Of a stretch of DNA of 36,593 nt, positions 7,708-16,826 are shown piece by piece. Every line of letters begins with the position of its first letter. The first letter of the stretch is position 1. The translations under genes were made by a program, and so were the position numbers. The DNA is from Paracoccaceae bacterium (GTDB taxonomy: Bacteria; Pseudomonadota; Alphaproteobacteria; Rhodobacterales; Rhodobacteraceae): NCBI GenBank assembly GCA_024236495.1, contig JACKKJ010000009.1:1-36593 (forward strand), given 5' to 3'. The notes under the pieces are model-generated. The model saw only the letters and a program-made list of their open reading frames with translations, did no database searches and had not been told where the DNA came from.

Positions 7708-9768
7708 CTAGAACCGCATTTCAAGCGTGATGTAGGCGGTCCGCCCCGGTTCCATGACGCGGGTCACAGTGGTGTCGAACGCGTTCGAACGGCTGAGGTG
7801 GTTCGCGTAGGTCGCATCCAGGACATTGTCGATGCCAGCGACCAGTATGGCCCTGTCCGAAACCTCGTAGCTGCCAAAAAGGTCAAGCGTGGCATAGCCG
7901 GGCGTCGGGCCGGGTTCGCGCGCGGGGTCGTATCGGTCTTGCGCTGCGGCAAAGTTGACACGGGCGCCGGCGCGCCAGGCATCCTTGCCATAACTGGCCG
8001 ACACTGCGCCCATCAGTGGCGCGATCTGGGCAAGTGCGCGGTCGTCGGTGTCGTTCTGTCCGTAGGTGTAGGTCAGGTTTCCGGCGACCTGCCAGCCGCC
8101 CTGTTCCCAGTCTCCCGAAAGCTCGATCCCTGAAAGCGTGGCCGAGACGTTGCGATAGGTCGTGACGCCCGCGACGGTAAACTGGTCACGCAGGATGTAG
8201 TCGTCCACCTTGTCCAGGTAGGCCGCCGCCGTCAGATTCCAGCCCGCGCGTTCCAGTTCGACGCCCAGGTCGAACTGATGGTGCTTTTCCGGCGCGATGT
8301 CCGGGTTGCCGACCCAGTTGTCGCGTGCCATCGCCCGTTCATTCGCATCGGCGGTCCGGACCGATCGCGAAAGCCCTGCGAACAGCGTCGCCCCCGGCGA
8401 AAGCTCGTGTTCGAACCGCAGGAGTCCACCAAGATTGTCCTCGGTCCGGGCAGCGTCGAAGGTGGTGCCATAATAGGTGGAATAGAGCGTGTTTGGCACC
8501 ATGGCCGTGTAGCCGGCGAGCCCGCCCGCAGCGCCCGCCGAGGCACGGACGTGATCGTAGCGCAGCCCGCCTTTCAGCGTGTTGCTTTCGCTGAGCCTGG
8601 TTTCGCTTTCGACATAGAGGCCGGTCTGCGCGATGGTTACATCGGGCCACATGAGGAAGCGCGAGAACGCCGGATTGGAGGCTTCGATCTGCGGCCGTGC
8701 CATGGCCATCCCGGCATAGGCGATCGCGAGGCGGTTGCTGGATTGATGATCCACGCCGATCTTCAGCATCGTTTCGCCGAACTCGAACTGGCCCTCCAGC
8801 TTGCCGCCCAGCGTGTCGGAGGAACTTGGGACCCGCATCAACATGCCCATGTTCGGTCGCAGCGAATAGTTGTCCATCACATGGTCGACCTCGCTCAGGT
8901 ACAGATTGCCCTCGATCCGCCTGAGCGCACCCATGTCGACATCGATACCGCCCCGCAGCCGGTACACCCAGTTTTCGGAAACCGGGCTGTCCATGCCGGC
9001 GCCGGCGAACAGGACATCGGTGGTCTTGTCGTGTTCGATATCGAAAGCAAGGTCTGCGTCGCCAGACTTGTAGCCGAACGTCAGGCCCTGGCTGGACTGA
9101 TCATAGGCCGAACGCTCCTCGCGCCCGTCTCCGTCAACATAGTTGCCTGCGCTTTTCTCCTCGAGCGAGCCTTCGATGTAGAAACCGTGCCCCAGGTCTG
9201 CCGCGAAGGTTGCCGCCGCGCTGAGCAGGCCAGCATTGGTCGTACCCCCGAGCGACAGCGTCCCGGCCAGCTTTTTGTCCTGGTCGAATTCGGGTGCGTC
9301 GCGTTCGAACCTGACGGTGCCGCCAGAACCGCCGGGCCCGTTCGTGACGCTGGCATAACCGCGTTCGACAACGACCCGGTCAGCCCGCGCGAGCGCGGCC
9401 GTGGCGGTCGGTGGATCCATGCGGTTCGGGCAGGCGCCATAGGTGACAGAACCCGCGTCAATGATGTTCAACTGGTTGCCCTGCTGGCCGCGGATCACGA
9501 TGTCAACGCCGTGTCCGCCCATTCGGTTGAACGCAACACCTGGTGTGGCGCCAAGCAGTGCCCCCGCGTCGGCGGGCATCGGTGCCTCGCTGTCCATGGG
9601 CGAGAACTCATAGCTGTTCGTCGAGCTTTTCGCTTTGTTCAAAAGCACATAGATCGGATCGAGTGCAAAGCCCTCGTCCTCTTCGGCAATCTGTGCGATC
9701 GCCTGATGAGAGATGGTGCCGAGAAGCACCGCGGTCGCGCCGAGGCGCAGAATGCGGAAACTGGTCAT
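7708..9768 (-). CDS. oprC: TonB-dependent copper receptor (OprC/NosA type)
   Basis: 686 aa. Signal peptide about residues 1-25 (cut near 'AIAQ'), a plug domain (about 50-165) and a 22-strand barrel ending in aromatic 'YITLEMRF'. The plug has 'YGACPNRMDPPTATAA', the hallmark of OprC/NosA receptors: Cys113-x3-Met117. A matching HxM is present at His296-x-Met298 ('DHVMDNYSLR'). In Pseudomonas OprC the pairs CxxxM and HxM bind copper, about 180 residues apart as here (183). It should import copper across the outer membrane using the TonB motor encoded immediately downstream. AGGGA lies 6 bases before the ATG. The gene upstream encodes a DUF2946-like protein, a family seen with copper genes. Confidence 0.92.
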   Translation of the reverse strand: MTSFRILRLGATAVLLGTISHQAIAQIAEEDEGFALDPIYVLLNKAKSSTNSYEFSPMDSEAPMPADAGALLGATPGVAFNRMGGHGVDIVIRGQQGNQLNIIDAGSVTYGACPNRMDPPTATAALARADRVVVERGYASVTNGPGGSGGTVRFERDAPEFDQDKKLAGTLSLGGTTNAGLLSAAATFAADLGHGFYIEGSLEEKSAGNYVDGDGREERSAYDQSSQGLTFGYKSGDADLAFDIEHDKTTDVLFAGAGMDSPVSENWVYRLRGGIDVDMGALRRIEGNLYLSEVDHVMDNYSLRPNMGMLMRVPSSSDTLGGKLEGQFEFGETMLKIGVDHQSSNRLAIAYAGMAMARPQIEASNPAFSRFLMWPDVTIAQTGLYVESETRLSESNTLKGGLRYDHVRASAGAAGGLAGYTAMVPNTLYSTYYGTTFDAARTEDNLGGLLRFEHELSPGATLFAGLSRSVRTADANERAMARDNWVGNPDIAPEKHHQFDLGVELERAGWNLTAAAYLDKVDDYILRDQFTVAGVTTYRNVSATLSGIELSGDWEQGGWQVAGNLTYTYGQNDTDDRALAQIAPLMGAVSASYGKDAWRAGARVNFAAAQDRYDPAREPGPTPGYATLDLFGSYEVSDRAILVAGIDNVLDATYANHLSRSNAFDTTVTRVMEPGRTAYITLEMRF

Positions 9769-9851
9769 GTCTTGTCCCTTGACATCCGTTGACCCGCAGT
9801 GGGGCGCGGCGCGCCCGGTCAGCTGCGGGTTTGTTCTTGTTTTCGGAGGTG

Positions 9852-10244
9852 TCAGAGCTGCCGGGGCGGGGCGCGTATGGGGGCAGCAGGGTCAGGGCTG
9901 TGGGTGGCGATGCGCAGCGCATCTGTTGGTCCGCAGTCGGCCCGACGGTAGTCGGCCGAGGCAATCGGTGCGCTGATCCCGGGCAAGAGATCGGCGACGG
10001 ACATGATGCAGAAGGGGCACTTGCTTTCGCCTGTGCCTGAGCCTGTCTCGACCGTCCCGTCAGCAAGGTTGATCGTGATCGTCTCGAGCCCGCCATGCCC
10101 ACAGATGACCAGGCGCATCGTACCTGGCGCCAGCGGCAGATCGACGGGGAAGTGGCTGACCGCGACCTGCGCCATGAGCACGAGCCCAAAGAGCACGCCG
10201 AAGGCGCGCGCGAAAAGGCCGCGAAGATGAAGCATCGCTGTCAT
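9852..10244 (-). CDS. DUF2946-like small secreted or membrane-anchored protein
   Basis: 130 aa. An N-terminal hydrophobic segment (about residues 10-30, 'FARAFGVLFGLVLMAQVAVS') would export or anchor the rest. The exported part holds paired potential metal ligands: Cys48/His50 in 'VICGHGG' and Cys76-Pro-Phe-Cys79 followed by Met81 in 'KCPFCIMSVAD'. This arrangement resembles the DUF2946 family, whose members are often encoded beside copper transport genes. It is the first gene of the copper cluster, 83 bases before the receptor. A role in periplasmic copper handling is inference. The start is uncertain: ATG at 10244 or three codons later, neither with a good ribosome site. Confidence 0.7.
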   Translation of the reverse strand: MTAMLHLRGLFARAFGVLFGLVLMAQVAVSHFPVDLPLAPGTMRLVICGHGGLETITINLADGTVETGSGTGESKCPFCIMSVADLLPGISAPIASADYRRADCGPTDALRIATHSPDPAAPIRAPPRQL

Positions 10245-10371
10245 GGGGCCGATCAGTGCCGCAACCGAGCGGCACCGGCAATCTCTGCCGCACCGGCTGC
10301 GGCAATCTGATGCAGGCGTGCGTCATCGCAAGATCGGGCAGTTGCAGTGCCCTGGCATGTGGCAGGGTCGA

Positions 10372-11646
10372 TCAGCAATGCACCTGTGCCGCCAGTCCCC
10401 GGGTGACGCTGCCAGTGGGGGGAAGCAGCGGGATAAGGCAGGCCTGCAACGCGTGATACAGGTCCGGTCGTCCGCTGAAGACGCGGGATACCGGCTGCAG
10501 GTCGTCATCCAGCTCGGGAAACCATCCGCTGCCCTTCGGGTCGATCAGGTGGGATGCGGTGAAGCCCCAGATGCGCCGGTACCATTCCTCGAACCGGGCG
10601 TCGCCGCCGGATTTGCGCAGCACCGACGCGGCGGCGATGCCTTCGGCACAGGGCCACCAGTAGCGGTCGCGCCGGACGGGTCGGTCGTTCCAGTCGAGCG
10701 TGTAGTAAAACCCGCCGCGTCCCCTGTCCCAGCCGATGTCGCAGGTCTTCAGGAACAATGCGCGGGCGGCCTCGGGCATCCAGGAACGGGCGCGCCCGCC
10801 CAGTTCCCAAAGCTGGATCAGCAGGCGGCTCCATTCCAGCGCATGTCCGGGCGTTGTGCCTGCCGGGCGAAACATCGGGTCGCCCTCATAGTCGCGATCC
10901 ACGCTCCAGTCCGCGTGGAAATGTTCGGCGACGCGCCAGCCCTGTTCGCGGGCGTGCCGGTCGACGATCAGCGTGGCGATGCGTTCGGCCATGCCAAGAT
11001 AGTCGTCGTCCCCGGTCGCCTCGAACGCCGCCATCAGCGCCTCGGTCAGGTGCATGTTGGAATTCTGGCCGCGATAGCTGCCAAGCGGCTGCCAGTCGGC
11101 CGTGTATTCCTCGGTCGTGGCGCCGGCTGTGTCGTCCCAGAACCGGTCGTGCAGGATCGCCGTGGCCGCCGCGATCAGGGCATCGGCGTCCGGGTGTCCG
11201 GCGACCTTGGCCGATGCGCCCGCCAGGAGGACGAAGGCATGGCCATAGGCCTGCTTTGTGGCATCGGCGGGGCCGTCGTCGTCGACCGACCAGAACCACC
11301 CGCCGTTTCGGCGATCCCGATGGCGGGTTTCAAGAAACGACATGCCGTGGTCAATCATGCGGTCGGCACCGGGCAGGCCCAGAAGCTGCGCGATGGCGAA
11401 GCAATGGACCATCCTCGTGGTCTCATGCAGGTGCCGCAGTGGCCCGCCAACGCCCTGCGGCGGAACGGGGCGGCCGGCGCCGTCGAGCGCGAAGAAACCG
11501 CCCGCGGGGTTGAACGCCCCCTGGCGGAAGAATTCGATCAGGCCGGTCGCCTGTGCCAACAACCAGTCGCGATGCGCCGGTCTGGCGACAAGGTCGCTTC
11601 CGCCGGTTCCGGTCCAGGGCAGGGCTGTGGTTTCGTCGGTGGTCAT
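10372..11646 (-). CDS. AGE-family sugar epimerase/isomerase
   Basis: 424 aa from the ATG at 11646. An (alpha/alpha)6-barrel protein of the N-acylglucosamine 2-epimerase / mannose isomerase / YihS family. Motifs: 'LHETTRMVHCFAIA', 'KQAYGHAFVLLA', 'NSNMHLTEALMAAFEAT', 'TPGHALEWSRLLIQLWE' (active-site His), 'YWWPCAEGIAA' and the C-terminal 'RPDLYHALQACLIPL' with the second catalytic His. This pattern fits aldose-ketose isomerases (mannose to fructose) better than the ATP-dependent GlcNAc epimerase, but the substrate is not settled. The start is chosen because AGGG lies 7 bases before it; a more upstream TTG would reach the efflux gene. It is 72 bases downstream of the RND gene, with no evident functional link. 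Confidence 0.85.
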   Translation of the reverse strand: MTTDETTALPWTGTGGSDLVARPAHRDWLLAQATGLIEFFRQGAFNPAGGFFALDGAGRPVPPQGVGGPLRHLHETTRMVHCFAIAQLLGLPGADRMIDHGMSFLETRHRDRRNGGWFWSVDDDGPADATKQAYGHAFVLLAGASAKVAGHPDADALIAAATAILHDRFWDDTAGATTEEYTADWQPLGSYRGQNSNMHLTEALMAAFEATGDDDYLGMAERIATLIVDRHAREQGWRVAEHFHADWSVDRDYEGDPMFRPAGTTPGHALEWSRLLIQLWELGGRARSWMPEAARALFLKTCDIGWDRGRGGFYYTLDWNDRPVRRDRYWWPCAEGIAAASVLRKSGGDARFEEWYRRIWGFTASHLIDPKGSGWFPELDDDLQPVSRVFSGRPDLYHALQACLIPLLPPTGSVTRGLAAQVHC

Positions 11647-11718
11647 GCGCATCCCTGGTTCGGTCGGGGCCGAGGTTCGCGGCGACTGGGCAGATGCCAC
11701 CCCGGCCGGCAAGGCGTT

Positions 11719-14700
11719 TCAGGCAGAGCCAAAGCGCGTCTCTTCCCCATGTTTGTGCAACAGGTATTCGCCGTCGCTGCGGGAAATCAGCGTGTAGAAC
11801 ATCGGCACGACGAAGAGGGTGAACATCGTTCCGATCATCAGACCCGCGAAGATGACCAGGCCCATGGCCTGACGTGCGGCGGCTCCCGCGCCCTCGGCGA
11901 TGATCAGCGGCACGACCGCCAGCACCATCGCCGCCGTCGTCATCAGGATCGGCCGCAGCCGTGTCTTCGCCGCCGCGACGATCGCCTGGCGCCGCGACAG
12001 GCCGTGGTCGGCGCGTTGCTGGTTGGCGAATTCGACCATCAGGATGCCGTGCTTGGTGATCAGCCCTATCAGAGTGATCAGGCCGACCTGCGTATAGATG
12101 TTCAGGGTGCTTGCCCCGAAGAACAGTGGAAGCATCGCGCCGAAGATCGACAGCGGGACCGACATCAGGATGATGAAAGGATCGCGGAAGCTTTCGAACT
12201 GCGCCGCCAGCACCAGATAGATCACGACCAACGCCGCCCCGAAGGCCAGAAGGATGGTGTTGCCTTCGGACTTCTCAAGCCGCGACTGGCCGGAATAGTC
12301 GATGAAGAACCCGTCGGGCAGGATCTCGTTCGTGATCCGCTCAAGCTCGGCAAGCGCCACGCCGGAAGATATGCCGATCATCGGCATCGCCGAAAGCGTG
12401 GCGGAGTTGAGCTGGTTGAACTGTTCGATGGCCGCCGCCGAAACCGTGTCCTCGATCGAGACGACCGAGGCCAGGGGAACCATCGCGCCCGACCGCGCAC
12501 GGACGAAGAACTCGGTCAGGCGTTCGGGGTTGTCACGCCATTCCCTCGGCACCTGGGTGATGACGTCGTAGCTGTTGGAATCACGGTCGAACTGGGCGAT
12601 CGCGCCACCACCAACCAGAAGACCCAGCGTCGCGCCGACATCGCTGACCGCGACGCCCAGCTGGGCGGCCCGGTCGCGGTCGATCGTCAGCCGCACCTGC
12701 GGGGCGTCGAAGGACAGGCTGTTCTGGACGACGATGAACATGCCTGACTTCATCGCCTGCGCGCGGATCTGGTCGGCGATCTCAACCACGCGTTCAGGGG
12801 CGTGGATCGACTGGATCACCATCGAGATCGGCAATCCGCCCCCCGCCCCGGGCAACGAGGGCGGTGCGAAGACATAGCTTTGCAGCCCCGGGGTGCCGTC
12901 CAGAATGCCCTGGATCTGCTGCTGGATCATCGATTGGCTGCGGCTGCGGTCAGCCCAGTCCTTGAGTGCCCAGATGTAGAAGCCGCTGTTCGCCGCGCCG
13001 CCCATCCCGGCGACGGAGAAGGCGGTCTGCACTTCCTCGATATCGGCGGTCCGGCGGCTGACCTCCTGGGTGAAGGCGTCGGTGTATTCAAGCGTGGCAT
13101 AGCGCGGCCCGTTCATGATCGCGAACAAGGCTCCGTTGTCCTCTTCCGGGGCAAGTTCTGAGGAGGTGTTGAGGAACATGAACCCCGATACCCCAAGCAG
13201 CGCGACGACCATGAGCATGGTGACAGGCCGGTAGTCGAGCGATGAAGACACCCGCCGTTCGTACCAGTTGGCCAGTCCGCCCAGGGTGCGGTCAACGACG
13301 CGCTGGAACCGTCCCGGCGCGTCGTGGCTTAGAAGTCGGGCCGACATCGCCGGGGTGATCGTCAGCGCGACAAGGCCGGAGATGACGACCGAACCGGCAA
13401 GCGTCAGGGCGAATTCGGTGAAGAGCGATCCGGTCAGTCCGCCGGTGAAGGCAAGCGGCGACAGCACCGCCGCCAGCGTGATCGTCATCGCGATCACCGG
13501 ACCGGCAATTTCCTTCATGCCGCGGATCGCCGCGCGTGCGGGCGACATGCCTTCGTCGATGTGGCGATGGATGTTTTCGACCACGACGATGGCGTCGTCC
13601 ACCACCAGGCCGATCGCCAGCACCATGGCGAGAAGCGTCAGAAGGTTGATCGAGTAGCCAAGCGCCAGCATGACCGAACAGACACCGATCAGCGACAACG
13701 GGATGGTGACGATCGGCATGAGAACGGATCGGAAGGACCCAAGGAAAAGCAGGATCACGACGACGACGATCAGCACCGCCTCGGCGATGGTCTTGAAGAC
13801 CTCCTGAATCGAGGCGGCGATCGTTTCGGTCGAATCGTAGACAAGGTCGATCGTCATGCCGCGCGGCAGCGTGCCGGTCAGCGCCGGCAGCGCGTCGCGT
13901 ACGTTGGTCGCGACATCCAGCTGGTTTTCGCCCGGCGCCGGAATGATCCCGATGAATGTGCCGGGTTCCCCCGCGAAGGTCACGATGGCGTCGCTGGAGC
14001 CCGAGGCAAGTTCGATCCGCGCCACGTCGCGCAACCGCACGACACCGGTCTTTCCCTGGACGACCGGCAGCGCGCCGAAGGCTTCGGGCGTCTGGATCGT
14101 GGAATCAAGCGTGAGGGAATAGCTGAAGTATTCGTTTTCCGTCTTGCCGGGCGCCGAAAGGAAGTTCGACGACCGGATCGCCGCAAGAACCTCGGATGCG
14201 GTCACGCCGCGCGCCGACAGCTTGAGGGGATCGAGCCAGATGCGCATCGCATAGGTCTGCCCGCCCAGGATTTCCATCTGGGCGACGCCATCGATGTTGG
14301 TGACACGCGGACGGATCACGCGGGCCAGGTATTCGTTCAGCTGCTCTGGCGTCATGTTGGGATTGCGGGCCGCCAGATACATCAGCGCGAAGGTCCGCCC
14401 CGTGCCCTTGGCGATCACCGGATCCTCGGTGTCCTGGGGCAATTGCCCGCGCACCTGCTGCACCTTCGACATCACCTCGGTCAGGGCGATGTCGGGGTCC
14501 GCGCCCAGCTTCATCTGGACCGTCACCACCGAGGCCGATGGGCGCGACTGGCTGGTGATATAGTCCATGTTCTCGGTCGTGGAGACCGCCGCGGCGATGG
14601 GCGAGGTGACGAAACCCTGGATAAGGTCCGGTGCCGCGCCGGGATAGACCGTGGTGATGGTGATCACGCTCTCCTCGACCTCGGGGTATTGCCGGACAGG

Positions 14701-14796
14701 CAGGTTGGCCACCGAGGCCAGCCCAAGGAAGGTTATCAGCGCCGCAAGGACGGTCGACAGGACAGGCCTGCGGATGAAGATTTCGGAGAAATGCAT
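11719..14796 (-). CDS. RND (HAE-1 type) multidrug efflux permease
   Basis: 1025 aa, normal length for AcrB/MexB-like pumps. It opens 'MHFSEIFIRRPVLSTVLAALI' (first membrane helix). It has the two large periplasmic loops and 12 membrane helices. The proton relay is intact: the Asp pair in 'LAIGLVVDDAIVVVENI' (helix 4, about residue 405) and the Lys in 'LIGLITKHGILMVEFAN' (helix 10). It exports hydrophobic or amphiphilic compounds by proton antiport, as a trimer in the inner membrane together with the adaptor encoded 9 bases upstream. No outer-membrane TolC-type gene is present here, so one encoded elsewhere must complete the pump. Confidence 0.93.
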   Translation of the reverse strand: MHFSEIFIRRPVLSTVLAALITFLGLASVANLPVRQYPEVEESVITITTVYPGAAPDLIQGFVTSPIAAAVSTTENMDYITSQSRPSASVVTVQMKLGADPDIALTEVMSKVQQVRGQLPQDTEDPVIAKGTGRTFALMYLAARNPNMTPEQLNEYLARVIRPRVTNIDGVAQMEILGGQTYAMRIWLDPLKLSARGVTASEVLAAIRSSNFLSAPGKTENEYFSYSLTLDSTIQTPEAFGALPVVQGKTGVVRLRDVARIELASGSSDAIVTFAGEPGTFIGIIPAPGENQLDVATNVRDALPALTGTLPRGMTIDLVYDSTETIAASIQEVFKTIAEAVLIVVVVILLFLGSFRSVLMPIVTIPLSLIGVCSVMLALGYSINLLTLLAMVLAIGLVVDDAIVVVENIHRHIDEGMSPARAAIRGMKEIAGPVIAMTITLAAVLSPLAFTGGLTGSLFTEFALTLAGSVVISGLVALTITPAMSARLLSHDAPGRFQRVVDRTLGGLANWYERRVSSSLDYRPVTMLMVVALLGVSGFMFLNTSSELAPEEDNGALFAIMNGPRYATLEYTDAFTQEVSRRTADIEEVQTAFSVAGMGGAANSGFYIWALKDWADRSRSQSMIQQQIQGILDGTPGLQSYVFAPPSLPGAGGGLPISMVIQSIHAPERVVEIADQIRAQAMKSGMFIVVQNSLSFDAPQVRLTIDRDRAAQLGVAVSDVGATLGLLVGGGAIAQFDRDSNSYDVITQVPREWRDNPERLTEFFVRARSGAMVPLASVVSIEDTVSAAAIEQFNQLNSATLSAMPMIGISSGVALAELERITNEILPDGFFIDYSGQSRLEKSEGNTILLAFGAALVVIYLVLAAQFESFRDPFIILMSVPLSIFGAMLPLFFGASTLNIYTQVGLITLIGLITKHGILMVEFANQQRADHGLSRRQAIVAAAKTRLRPILMTTAAMVLAVVPLIIAEGAGAAARQAMGLVIFAGLMIGTMFTLFVVPMFYTLISRSDGEYLLHKHGEETRFGSA

Positions 14797-14805
14797 CCCG
14801 CGCCC

Positions 14806-15915
14806 CTATCCGTCCGCCTGCCCGTCCGTCACCGAAAGCTCGACGGAGGTGTCGATCACGACCTTGGCCCCGTTCGACAGCCGGTTCTGGCCCGACGTCA
14901 CGATCCGGTCGCCAGCCGCCAGCCCCCCGGTGATCTCGATCAGGCCGCCGGAACGCCGGCCAAGATCGACGAAGACCTGTTCCACCGTCAGGTCGCCCTC
15001 CGCCTCGCCAGGACGGACGACATAGATGGAATCGCCATAAAGGCTTGAAATCACGGCTGTCTGCGCGACCGCGATCAGCCCCTGTTCGGCCGGCAGCGCG
15101 ACCCGCACGCGCAGGAATTGCCCGGGGAACAGTCGGCCCGAGGGGTTGCCAACCTCGGCCCGGACGGACACCAGACGCGAATTGGCGTCCACCTGCGGTT
15201 CGATCCCGGTGATGCGGCCCTCGGCGCGGAAATCGCCGACCTCGGTGCTGACGCTGACCGGGCGGCCAAGTTCCAGATCGCCGATCTGCTGTTCGGGAAC
15301 GGTGAAATCGACCCGCATCTGCGACAGATCCTGTAGCGTCGCGTAGATCGTGCCGGTCGAGACATATTGACCGACCTCCACCCGCGGAATGCCGATGACA
15401 CCGGCGAAGGGGGCGGTCGATGTCTTGGCGTCCAGCGCGGTCTGTACCTGCGCCACCTGCGCGCGCGCGCTTTCCACCATCGCCTCGGCCGTCTCGACGG
15501 TGTTGACCGCGCTCACGCCACGTTCGGTCAGCGTCTGCGCGCGGCGCGCATCGGCCTGCGCGACGGCAAGCGAGGCCTGCGCGGCCGAAAGGGTGGCGCG
15601 TTCGCTGTCGTCGTCGATCAGGACAAGGACCTGGCTATCCGCGACGCTGTCGTTGGCGGCGAAGGCGATGGACCGGACGATCCCGGACGCCTCGATCGCA
15701 AGATCCACGCCGCGCGCGGCGATCGCGGTCCCGACGGCCTCGATCCCCGGCTCCCAGGTCACGGGTTCGACCGTCTGCGCCGTCACCGGCACCGGCGGCG
15801 GCACCCGGCCGGCCATGAACTGCGCAATCATCCCGTCGCGGAAATACTTGAACCAGACGATCCCGCCGACCACGAGCCCGAGCAGCAGGATTGCGATGAT
15901 GAGCCGTTTTATCAT
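14806..15915 (-). CDS. RND efflux periplasmic adaptor (membrane fusion protein)
   Basis: 369 aa from the ATG at 15915. N-terminal anchor (about residues 4-22, 'RLIIAILLLGLVVGGIVWF'), then lipoyl half-motifs ('GTAIAARGVDLAIEASGIV' and 'STAPFAGVIGIPRVEVGQYV') flanking an alpha-helical hairpin rich in Ala/Gln ('LSAAQASLAVAQADARRAQTL'), a beta-barrel domain and a membrane-proximal domain. This is the HlyD/AcrA fold. It links the inner-membrane pump to an outer-membrane channel. It is the first gene of the efflux operon and diverges from the tetR gene 263 bases away. The longer reading frame upstream lacks a signal segment and is rejected as the start. Confidence 0.92.
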   Translation of the reverse strand: MIKRLIIAILLLGLVVGGIVWFKYFRDGMIAQFMAGRVPPPVPVTAQTVEPVTWEPGIEAVGTAIAARGVDLAIEASGIVRSIAFAANDSVADSQVLVLIDDDSERATLSAAQASLAVAQADARRAQTLTERGVSAVNTVETAEAMVESARAQVAQVQTALDAKTSTAPFAGVIGIPRVEVGQYVSTGTIYATLQDLSQMRVDFTVPEQQIGDLELGRPVSVSTEVGDFRAEGRITGIEPQVDANSRLVSVRAEVGNPSGRLFPGQFLRVRVALPAEQGLIAVAQTAVISSLYGDSIYVVRPGEAEGDLTVEQVFVDLGRRSGGLIEITGGLAAGDRIVTSGQNRLSNGAKVVIDTSVELSVTDGQADG

Positions 15916-16146
15916 GGGGATGTCTCTTTGCCTGCTGGTTCCGGTCGGCCGGGCGTGAGGGCGACGGTTGATCGCGTCTAGTTGAACACATGCAGGTTCG
16001 GCGTCAATCCGCGTGGTCCTTTGCGAGCCACGCCATACCTGAACAGAGGTGCTGTGTGCCGCTTCTATGTGCGCTTGCAAGCAAGAGAACGCAAGTCAGC
16101 ATCTTCCGGGGAAGTGAAGGGGCTTGTGTTCAAGGCGGGTGAAGGT

Positions 16147-16166
16147 AATTATGCGGACGTATAATT
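16147..16166. promoter_or_regulatory. AT-rich palindrome overlapping a -10 box, probable TetR operator
   Basis: Arms AATTATGCG and CGTATAATT are inverted (8 of 9 positions pair) around a 2-base centre, ending 12 bases before the tetR ATG. A perfect TATAAT (16160-16165) lies in the right arm; CATAAT reads on the other strand. In GC-rich surroundings such a 20-bp AT-rich palindrome is typical of a TetR-family operator, suggesting autoregulation and possibly control of the divergent efflux operon. A second perfect palindrome, GCTTGCAAGC, is at 16073-16082. No good -35 was found. Confidence 0.55.
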
Positions 16167-16178
16167 TCAGGCTGATAC

Positions 16179-16826
16179 ATGACCGCCCCCCGACGCAGCT
16201 TCAGACGGGAAAACCCCGACGCGCGCAAGGACGCGCTGATCCGTGCGGCGCTGTCGCTGATAGCGCGGCGCGGTCCCGGCGCCGCCACGGTGCGCGCCAT
16301 CGCCGAAGAGGCAGGCGTTACACAGGGTCTGATCCGGCACTACTTCACCACCAAGGAAGACCTGCTGAACGCGGCATACCAGTTCCACATGCAGGCACAG
16401 ACCGAGGCGATCGAGGGCTTGGTGGCGCTTGGTCCGGCCGGCGCGCGGCAACGCCTGGCGCGGATGGTCGCAACCTCGGTCTCACCGCCCGTTGCCGCGC
16501 CGGAGGCGCTGTCGCTTTGGGCCGGCTTCATCCACATGGTCTGGCGCGACCCGGCGATGCACGCGACGCACGAACGCAGCTATCTGCGCTATCGCGATCT
16601 GCTTCAGGCGCATATTGCGAGCGCCCTGGACGAGGCGGGGCGCGCCGTGCCGCCGCAAGAGGCGCGCACGCTCGCCATCGCCTGCAACGCCGTGCTGGAT
16701 GGGCTGTGGCTTGAGGCAGGCGCCCTGCCGGAGGCATTCGGCAAGGGCGAACTGGTGCGGATCGGGCTACGTTCGGTCGGGGCGATCCTGGGGCTTGAAC
16801 TTTCATCGGACGAGGCGGGGGCATGA
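16179..16826 (+). CDS. TetR/AcrR-family transcriptional regulator
   Basis: 215 aa. N-terminal DNA-binding domain with the TetR helix-turn-helix 'TVRAIAEEAGVTQGLIRHYFTTKEDLL' region (about residues 37-63). The C-terminal ligand domain ('LSLWAGFIHMVWRDPAMHATHERSYLRYRDLL') resembles the BetI-type / TetR_C_6 group. Its stop overlaps the aminotransferase start (ATGA at 16823-16826), so it is translationally coupled to that gene. It also diverges from the RND efflux operon. It could therefore repress the aminotransferase, the pump, or both; the palindrome in front of it supports autoregulation. The ATG at 16179 gives the standard TetR N-terminal arm. Confidence 0.9.
   Translation: MTAPRRSFRRENPDARKDALIRAALSLIARRGPGAATVRAIAEEAGVTQGLIRHYFTTKEDLLNAAYQFHMQAQTEAIEGLVALGPAGARQRLARMVATSVSPPVAAPEALSLWAGFIHMVWRDPAMHATHERSYLRYRDLLQAHIASALDEAGRAVPPQEARTLAIACNAVLDGLWLEAGALPEAFGKGELVRIGLRSVGAILGLELSSDEAGA

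Noticed and set aside
10330..10372. Imperfect dyad CCCTG...CAGGG upstream of the copper cluster as a CueR-type operator
   Set aside because: Only the outer 5 bases pair, and the pattern does not match the MerR/CueR consensus well enough.
10243..12747. Long open frame on + (over 800 codons) antisense to the AGE epimerase and RND genes
   Set aside because: Arg/Gly/His-rich low-complexity translation without any motif, lying opposite two genes with full family signatures. Such frames are expected at this GC content.
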